A stretch of DNA of 64,000 nt, taken from the NCBI RefSeq assembly GCF_041197575.1, contig NZ_JBDKXB010000003.1, positions 220,441 through 284,440 of the forward strand, in the 5' to 3' direction. Source of the stretch: Thioalkalicoccus limnaeus. GTDB lineage: Bacteria; Pseudomonadota; Gammaproteobacteria; Chromatiales; Chromatiaceae. Numbering within the stretch: position 1 is the first letter of the stretch; every line of letters begins with the position of its first letter. Below the pieces are notes generated by a model. That model was given only the letters and a program-made list of their open reading frames with translations. It was not told the DNA's origin and did not search any database. The position numbers were made by a program, and so were the translations under genes. Positions 57,951 through 64,000 of this stretch are shown in pieces.

Positions 57951-59858
57951 ATGCCCCTGATCAGTCTGAAGAATGTCACACTCTCCTATGGCGCGCCGCC
58001 CCTGTTGGATGGCATCGATCTGACGATCGAGCCAGGCGAGCGCGTCTGCCTGATCGGCCGCAATGGCGTTGGAAAGTCGACCTTGCTGAAGGTCCTGACC
58101 GGCGAGTTGGCGCCCGATGGCGGCGAGGTGCGGCGCGCCCCGGGCGCCGAGATCGCACGACTTGCCCAAGAGATACCCTCCGGTGAGGAGCGGCTGGTTT
58201 TCGATTTAGTGGCCGCCGGTTTGGGCGAGATCGGGACCCTGGTGCGGGACTACTTCGCCGTCAGCCAACGCGTGGCCCAGGCCCCGACGGAGACCGATTG
58301 GCAGCGGCTCGCCGACGTTCAGCACGAACTGGAGGCGCGCGGCGGCTGGGCCATCGAGCAACGCACCGAGCGCGTGATCTCGCGTCTCGGTCTCGATCCC
58401 GAGGCCTCGTTTGCCGAGCTGTCGGGTGGTTTGCAGAGGCGCGTCCTGCTCGCGCAGGCCTTGGTGCGCGAGCCCGACCTCCTGCTGCTCGACGAGCCGA
58501 CGAACCATCTGGATATCGCGGCGATCGACTGGCTCGAGGAGTTCCTGCTCGGGTACCGTGGATCTCTGTTGTTCATCACCCACGACCGGTTCTTTCTGCG
58601 TCGGCTGGCGACCCGGATCCTCGAACTGGATCGCGGGGTGCTGACGGACTGGCCCGGTGATTATGACAACTACCTGCGCCGACGCGACGAGCGACAGCAT
58701 GCCGAGGCCCTGGCCCGTGCCCGCTTCGATCGGCGACTGTCGGAAGAGGAGGTCTGGATCCGGCAGGGGATCAAGGCCCGGCGCACGCGCAACGAGGGCC
58801 GGGTCCGGGCGTTGGAGGCGCTGCGCCGCGAACGGCATGAACGCCGCGAGCAATTGGGTCAGGTCCGGCTGCGGCTCGGCGAGGCGCAGCGCAGCGGCAA
58901 GCTGGTCGTCGAGGCCGAGGGTGTCGGGTTCGCATGGGGCGACAAGCCGGTGGTGCGCGATCTCGACACACTGATCCTGCGCGGCGATCGGGTCGGGATC
59001 ATCGGCCCGAACGGCGCCGGCAAGAGCACCCTGTTACGCCTGCTGCTCGGCGACCTCGAGCCCGATCAAGGCCGGATCCGGCTCGGCACCAACCTGCAGG
59101 TCGCCTATTTCGATCAACGGCGCGCCCAGATCGACGATGCCGCGAGCGTGCTGGACAACGTCGCCGGCGGCCGCGACCGGGTCACCATCGACGGCCAGGA
59201 CCGCCACGTCCTGTCCTACCTGAAGGACTTCCTGTTCACGCCGGACCGCGCCCGGCAGCCGGTCACGGCCCTGTCCGGCGGCGAGCGCAACCGGCTCCTG
59301 TTGGCGAAGCTCTTCACGCAGCCGGCCAATCTGCTGGTCCTCGACGAACCGACCAACGATCTCGATGCCGAGACCCTGGAGTTGCTCGAGGAACTGCTCG
59401 ACCGATTCCAGGGGACCCTGCTGTTGGTCAGTCACGACCGCGCGCTGCTCGATAACCTGGTCACCAGCACGCTGGTGTTCGAAGGGAATGGCCGGGTCGT
59501 CGAATATGTCGGTGGCTATACGGATTGGCTCGCGCAACGCCCACGCGACGAGGCCGTGCACGTGCCTCCGAAGCCGAAGGCCGCCGCTGTGCGCCGAACA
59601 CAGGCGCCGAACCGGGCGTCGGCTCGGCTGACCTATAAAGAAGGCCGCGAGCTGGCCGCGTTGCCGGCGCGCATCGAGGCCCTGGAGACCGAGCAGGCCG
59701 CGTTGCAGGGCCGCCTCGCGGATCCGGCCGTTTATCAGCAGGGTGGCGAGGCGATCGTCGAGCTCAACGAACGTCTGGCCACACTCGAAACCGAACTGTC
59801 CGAGGCCTACGCGCGCTGGGAGGATCTCGAGGCGCGCGGCTCGGCCGCTGATCCGTGA
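57951..59858 (+). CDS. uup: ABC-F ATPase Uup
   Basis: The 635-residue cytosolic protein has two ATP-binding cassettes and no membrane domain. Walker A is GRNGVGKST (36-44) and GPNGAGKST (second cassette), signatures are ELSGGLQRR and ALSGGERNR, and Walker B segments are LLLDEPTNHLD and LVLDEPTNDLD. The C-terminal coiled coil (ARIEALETEQAALQGRLADP) marks Uup. ABC-F proteins act on ribosomes; Uup also affects transposon precise excision and branched DNA. A normal length and arrangement. Confidence 0.96.
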   Translation: MPLISLKNVTLSYGAPPLLDGIDLTIEPGERVCLIGRNGVGKSTLLKVLTGELAPDGGEVRRAPGAEIARLAQEIPSGEERLVFDLVAAGLGEIGTLVRDYFAVSQRVAQAPTETDWQRLADVQHELEARGGWAIEQRTERVISRLGLDPEASFAELSGGLQRRVLLAQALVREPDLLLLDEPTNHLDIAAIDWLEEFLLGYRGSLLFITHDRFFLRRLATRILELDRGVLTDWPGDYDNYLRRRDERQHAEALARARFDRRLSEEEVWIRQGIKARRTRNEGRVRALEALRRERHERREQLGQVRLRLGEAQRSGKLVVEAEGVGFAWGDKPVVRDLDTLILRGDRVGIIGPNGAGKSTLLRLLLGDLEPDQGRIRLGTNLQVAYFDQRRAQIDDAASVLDNVAGGRDRVTIDGQDRHVLSYLKDFLFTPDRARQPVTALSGGERNRLLLAKLFTQPANLLVLDEPTNDLDAETLELLEELLDRFQGTLLLVSHDRALLDNLVTSTLVFEGNGRVVEYVGGYTDWLAQRPRDEAVHVPPKPKAAAVRRTQAPNRASARLTYKEGRELAALPARIEALETEQAALQGRLADPAVYQQGGEAIVELNERLATLETELSEAYARWEDLEARGSAADP

Positions 59859-59997
59859 CCGATGGGCTCTGTCCGTGCGCTTCGCTCCGTCGAGGGAAGC
59901 GCTGAAGGATTCAGCGCTTCCGGTGCGAGGCAGGAGCCGTGCTGATCTTGGGCCAGGACGGCCAATAGATCAGCGTTTCCCCAAGAGATCTGGAATC

Positions 59998-60888
59998 ATG
60001 GCCGAGAACAGCTTGACCCTCGCGTTGGTACAGGAATCCGACCGCGGCGATCCGAACGCGAACCTCGATGCCTGCGAGGTGGCGATCCGCGAGGCCGCCC
60101 GCGGCGGGGCGCGACTGGTGCTGCTCCAGGAATTGCACAATACCCGCTATTTCTGCCAGACCGAGGATCCGGCCTGTTTCGACCTGGCCGAGCCGATCCC
60201 TGGTCCGACGACGGCGCGGCTCGGCCGGCTGGCCGGCGAGCTCGGCGTCGTCATCGTCGGATCCCTGTTCGAGCGCCGCGCGGCGGGCCTCTATCACAAC
60301 ACCGCGATCGTGCTCGACGCCGACGGGCGGCTCGCCGGGACCTACCGCAAGATGCATATCCCCGACGACCCGGGCTACTACGAGAAGTTCTATTTCACGC
60401 CCGGTGATCTGGGGTTCGAGCCGATCCCGACCGCGGTCGGGCGGCTCGGCGTTCTGGTCTGCTGGGATCAGTGGTATCCCGAGGCGGCGCGGCTGATGGC
60501 CCTGGCCGGTGCCGAGATCCTGCTCTATCCAACGGCCATCGGGTGGAACCCGGACGACGCGCCGGATGAACGGACGCGGCAGCGCGATGCCTGGATCCTG
60601 GTCCAGCGCGGCCATGCGGTCGCCAACGCACTGCCGGTCGCGGTCTGCAATCGCGTCGGTTTCGAACCGGACCCGAGCGGTGCGACGGCCGGTGCCCGCT
60701 TCTGGGGCCATTCGTTCGTCTGTGGGCCGCAGGGCGAGATCCTTGTCGAGGCGCAGGATCAGGCCCCGCAGTTGTTGCTGGCCGAGATCGATCGGACCCG
60801 CACCGAGGCCGTCCGTCGCTACTGGCCTTTTCTGCGCGACCGGCGCATCGACGCCTACGGCGACCTCGTCAAGCGCTATCGCGATTGA
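59998..60888 (+). CDS. aguB: N-carbamoylputrescine amidase
   Basis: AguB hydrolyses N-carbamoylputrescine to putrescine, CO2 and ammonia in arginine-derived polyamine synthesis. The 296-residue nitrilase-fold protein has the catalytic triad Glu45 (LLQELHNTRYFC), Lys118 (YRKMHIPDDPGYYEKFYFTP) and Cys155 (VCWDQWYPEAARLMA). These segments match AguB rather than other amidases. The usual partner agmatine deiminase (aguA) is not in the window. The ATG at 59998 is preferred because longer frames overlap uup. Confidence 0.94.
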   Translation: MAENSLTLALVQESDRGDPNANLDACEVAIREAARGGARLVLLQELHNTRYFCQTEDPACFDLAEPIPGPTTARLGRLAGELGVVIVGSLFERRAAGLYHNTAIVLDADGRLAGTYRKMHIPDDPGYYEKFYFTPGDLGFEPIPTAVGRLGVLVCWDQWYPEAARLMALAGAEILLYPTAIGWNPDDAPDERTRQRDAWILVQRGHAVANALPVAVCNRVGFEPDPSGATAGARFWGHSFVCGPQGEILVEAQDQAPQLLLAEIDRTRTEAVRRYWPFLRDRRIDAYGDLVKRYRD

Positions 60889-61618
60889 TCGGATCGGCTA
60901 ATGCAACTCCCGTACAACAACGAACCAGGCTTACGGGGCTTTCGGTTGACGCCCTGTAGGTGCGGCTTCGGCCGCACGAAGGCGACCATGGCCGTGCCCG
61001 TCTGGGCAAATCGCGTTGCGGACGAAGCCGCACCTAGTGCGCCTTTCACCGCTGATTGAGCTGCCGCTTGGCAGCCTGTCGTGAGGGCGCTGGCTGGCCT
61101 GCGCTGGAGGCAGACGGCTGGAAACTGATTGTGCGATTGACGTGGTATCTCATCTCGCGGGAGTTGCCTAAACCAACATCCCGATGCGGTCGCATCGACC
61201 GCCACGAAACGGCGAAAATGGCCCTCCGATCCGCGGTTGTCCTTAAGTCCGTTTTAGCCAACCTTTCTTGCCTGAACCGGGGCTGGCCCGACTGGTTGCA
61301 ACCTGTGGCGGGCGGCGCCGCGCAGCGTCGCGACCTGCGATCCCGAAATCGCTTTCAGTGATATGTTATTACTATTGGCAATGCCCCCTCGGTCTTGGGG
61401 CTATCGAGGCTTGCAAAAGTCATCGCAGACGGCTCGCTGCGACACGCTGCAAGGACATCCGTGTCAGCTCGACGGCGGGATCCCTCCCACCGACGGTCGC
61501 CGCGAGCCGCCTCCGATTACTTTCGGGACGATTGATACCTCCGAATTCGTTACGCAGGTGCCCTTTCCCGGTCGAGGCCAGGAGAAATAGCCGACAAATC
61601 AGCACCTGGAGCCTGCGC
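60889..61618. other. Long intergenic region between aguB and recC
   Basis: About 730 bp without a convincing gene. It contains a large inverted repeat (60957-61035) and, near 61358-61385, an AT-rich stretch that might hold the recC promoter. I see no tRNA or obvious small-RNA structure. Confidence 0.5.
60957..61035. repeat. Inverted repeat with 14-bp arms
   Basis: TAGGTGCGGCTTCG at 60957-60970 is the exact reverse complement of CGAAGCCGCACCTA at 61022-61035. The left arm is itself part of a smaller hairpin (GTGCGGCTTCGGCCGCAC). The layout resembles dispersed palindromic elements rather than a terminator, as no T-tract follows. Confidence 0.65.
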
Positions 61619-64000
61619 ATGGATCAGGATACCGACGACATCGAGGGTTGGCCCACCGGCTTCATGCTGATTCAGGGCAATCGTCTGGAGGTGCTGAGCG
61701 GGTTGCTTGGGACCTGGTTGCAGCGCTATCCGTTGCGGCCGTTGGAAAGCGAGGTGGTGCTGGTTCAGAGCAACGGCATTGGTCAGTGGCTCAAGCTCGG
61801 GTTGGCGGCGCCGCCCGGGGAGGCGGGGTCCGATCTGGCGCCCGGTGGCGGGTGTGGGATCGCGGCGGCGATCGACCTGATGTTGCCGGGTCGCTTCCTG
61901 TGGCGGGCCTATCGGGGGTTGCTCAGCGACCTGCCGGAGACCTCCGCGTATGACAAGGTGCCGCTCGGCTGGCGCCTGTACCGCCTGCTCGGGGATCTCG
62001 ACGCGCTGGCCGCGACGCCCGCCGAGGCCGGTTGGCTTGTGCCCCTGCGCGATTTTCTCGCCAGCGATGGCGACCCGCGCCGCCGTTATCAGCTCGCCAC
62101 GCGCGTCGCGGACCTGTACGACCAGTACCAGGTCTATCGTGCCGATTGGCTGATCGCCTGGCAGCAGGGGGAGGATCGGCTGATCCGGCCGAACGGCCGG
62201 CGCGAGCCTTTGCCCGACGGCCAAGGCTGGCAGCCGTTGCTGTGGCGGCGGCTTGTGCAGGATCTGGCGAACGAGCCCGGCGGCGAGGTGAACCGCGCGG
62301 AGATCCACCGGCGTTTTCTCGCCCAGGCGGTGGGCTTGGCGGGACGCCCGCGCCCGGCCGGCGTGCCGCGCCGGGTCATCGTCTTCGGGCTGTCCTCGTT
62401 GCCGCGCCAGGCCATCGAGGTGCTCGAGGCCATCGCCCCGGTCGCGCAGGTCATGCTGTTCGTGCACAACCCGAGCCGTCACTACTGGGGCGATCTCATC
62501 GAAGGGCGCGAGCTGTTCCGCGGCCCCTATCGGCGCACCGCGGCGCGCAAGGTCCCCGAGCCGCTCGACGACGACGCGCTGCACCTTCACGGTCATCCGC
62601 TGCTGGCCGCCTGGGGCAAGCAGGGCCGGGACTATCTCCGGCTGCTCGATGAGCGCGATGACCGCGCGCAGTACGAGGCGCACTTCGCGGCCCACGACCT
62701 CGCGATCGACCTGTTCGAATCGCCCGGCGGCGACACCCTGCTGCAACAGCTGCAGGACGACATCCTCGAGCTGCGCCCGCTCGCCGAGCGCCGGGCGCTG
62801 GCCGCGGCGATCGACCCGCGCCGGGACCGGAGCCTCGAATTCCTGGTCGCCCACAGCCCGCAGCGCGAGGTCGAGATCCTTCACGACCAGCTCCTCGACG
62901 CCTTCGCCGAGGCCGACCGGGCCGGACGGCCGCTCGCCCCGCGCGACCTCCTGGTGATGGTCCCGGACATCGCCGCCTATGCCCCGCACATCGAGGCGGT
63001 GTTCGATCGGCTGCCGCCCGGCGATGGGCGCCGCATCCCGTTTCACATCGCCGACCAGAGTCCGCGGCAGCGCCTGCCGTTGCTCATCGGTCTGGAACGC
63101 CTGCTCGATCTGCCGCAGGCGCGGTTCTCGGTCAGCGAGGTGCTGGACCTGCTCGACATCCCGGCGCTGCGCCGGCGGTTCGGGTTGGACACGGCCGATC
63201 TGGCCCCGCTGCGGGCCTGGATCGAGGGCGCCAACGTGCGCTGGGGGCTGGATGCCGAGCAGCGCCAGGGTCTCGGTCTGCCCCCCGGGTTGGAGCAGAA
63301 CACCTGGCGGTTCGGCCTCGAGCGCATGCTGCTCGGCTTCGCCGTCGGCCGCGGCGCGCCGTGGCGGGACGTCGAGCCGTTCGACGAGGTCGGCGGCCTG
63401 GAAGCGGCGCTGGTCGGTCCGTTGACGCAGCTGCTCGAGGCCCTGGCGCGGCACGCGCGATGCCTGCGCGACCCCGGCACGCCGGGCGACTGGGCGATGC
63501 GGCTCGGCGGCCTGCTCGATGACCTCTTCGAGCCCGCGAGCGAGGCCGACGAGCGGATTCTCTACCGCGTGCGCGAGGCCCTGGAGCAGTGGCTTCAGGA
63601 CGGCGAACAGGGTGGCGTGGCGCACGAGGCCCTGCCGCTCGATGTGGTGCGCGAGGCGCTGCTCGCGCGGATCGACGAGCCGACCTTGAGCCAGCGCTTC
63701 CTGGCCGGGGCCGTGAACTTCGCGACCCTGATGCCGATGCGCGCGATCCCGTTCCGCCAGATCTGGCTTCTGGGCATGAACGATGGCGACTACCCGCGCC
63801 GCCACCGGCCGGCCGACTTCGATCTGATGGCCGACGATGAACGCCCCGGCGACCGTTCGCGGCGCGAGGACGACCGCTATCTGTTTCTCGAGGCCCTGTT
63901 GTCGGCCCGCGAGAAGCTGGTCATCAGCTGGGTCGGGCGCAGCGTCCGCGACAATGCCGAGCGCCCGCCCTCGGTGCTGGTCGGGCAGCTGCGCGACCAC
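61619..64000 (+). CDS. recC: RecC, exonuclease V gamma subunit (3' end outside the window)
   Basis: RecC recognises Chi in the RecBCD recombination machine. The frame opens at ATG 61619 with GGAG 9 bp upstream and is open to the window edge, giving 794 residues of a family of about 1,120-1,150. It shows the RecC start (GFMLIQGNRLEVLSGLLGTW), the inactivated helicase-like parts (VVLVQSNGIGQWLKLGLA; EFLVAHSPQREVEILHDQLL; PRDLLVMVPDIAAYAPHIEA) and PFRQIWLLGMNDGDYPR. recB and recD would be expected downstream. No internal stop or frameshift is seen. Confidence 0.95.
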   Translation, partial: MDQDTDDIEGWPTGFMLIQGNRLEVLSGLLGTWLQRYPLRPLESEVVLVQSNGIGQWLKLGLAAPPGEAGSDLAPGGGCGIAAAIDLMLPGRFLWRAYRGLLSDLPETSAYDKVPLGWRLYRLLGDLDALAATPAEAGWLVPLRDFLASDGDPRRRYQLATRVADLYDQYQVYRADWLIAWQQGEDRLIRPNGRREPLPDGQGWQPLLWRRLVQDLANEPGGEVNRAEIHRRFLAQAVGLAGRPRPAGVPRRVIVFGLSSLPRQAIEVLEAIAPVAQVMLFVHNPSRHYWGDLIEGRELFRGPYRRTAARKVPEPLDDDALHLHGHPLLAAWGKQGRDYLRLLDERDDRAQYEAHFAAHDLAIDLFESPGGDTLLQQLQDDILELRPLAERRALAAAIDPRRDRSLEFLVAHSPQREVEILHDQLLDAFAEADRAGRPLAPRDLLVMVPDIAAYAPHIEAVFDRLPPGDGRRIPFHIADQSPRQRLPLLIGLERLLDLPQARFSVSEVLDLLDIPALRRRFGLDTADLAPLRAWIEGANVRWGLDAEQRQGLGLPPGLEQNTWRFGLERMLLGFAVGRGAPWRDVEPFDEVGGLEAALVGPLTQLLEALARHARCLRDPGTPGDWAMRLGGLLDDLFEPASEADERILYRVREALEQWLQDGEQGGVAHEALPLDVVREALLARIDEPTLSQRFLAGAVNFATLMPMRAIPFRQIWLLGMNDGDYPRRHRPADFDLMADDERPGDRSRREDDRYLFLEALLSAREKLVISWVGRSVRDNAERPPSVLVGQLRDH

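Noticed and set aside
61550..64000. Open frame of over 800 codons on the minus strand opposite recC
   Set aside because: Antisense shadow of recC for the same reason. The product is a Gln/Arg/Leu-rich string with no family similarity I can see.

Overview
The window is about 64 kb of high-GC chromosomal DNA with strong C/G third-position bias. Gene order points to a gammaproteobacterium: thrS-infC-rpmI-rplT-pheST-ihfA-merR, gacA/uvrY-uvrC-pgsA, pilMNOPQ, nagZ-hpt-mtnP, and prkA-yeaH-spoVR. The protein sequences resemble purple sulfur bacteria and relatives (Chromatiales), but no photosynthesis or sulfur-oxidation gene lies in the window, so that placement is inference.

Layout. 1-4.5 kb: the type IV pilus assembly operon pilMNOPQ on the minus strand, with pilQ cut by the window edge. 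4.9-7.4 kb: a conserved hypothetical, citrate synthase (gltA) and ribosomal protein L31 (rpmE). 7.6-18.7 kb: tRNA-Val, the translation block thrS-infC-rpmI-rplT-pheS-pheT-ihfA-merR, then gacA/uvrY-uvrC-pgsA and tRNA-Gly. 18.9-26 kb: a fatty acid desaturase, tRNA-Glu, pcnB, folK, the pantothenate genes panB-panC-panD, and glycogen synthase glgA.

26.2-31.9 kb is the accessory part. It holds remnants of a type I restriction-modification locus: an hsdR fragment joined in frame to a truncated hsdM, and two copies of the hsdS 3' end. Among them are a lone MntA nucleotidyltransferase antitoxin whose HepT partner is gone, a HigBA/RelE-type toxin-antitoxin pair, a ribbon-helix-helix/PIN pair, several REP-like palindromes, and an AAA ATPase fused to a PD-(D/E)xK nuclease fold.

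32-64 kb returns to core genes. zwf-pgi are sugar-phosphate enzymes. prkA-yeaH-spoVR is followed with no gap by an L,D-transpeptidase gene; a near-consensus NtrC site and a sigma-54 promoter lie upstream. Next come a retropepsin-like protease, a decayed EAL-domain remnant, rnk, dapE and a large SNF2 helicase. A cell-wall cluster follows (L,D-transpeptidase, dppB-dppC-like permeases, nagZ), then hpt, a hemerythrin-domain protein, mtnP, two uncharacterised genes, an orphan proton-channel (NuoL/M-like) subunit, uup, aguB and the 5' two thirds of recC.

I found no CRISPR array, prophage, complete insertion sequence or rRNA. The most informative observations are the NtrC/sigma-54 control region of the prkA operon and the layered decay of the defence and toxin-antitoxin region at 26-30 kb.
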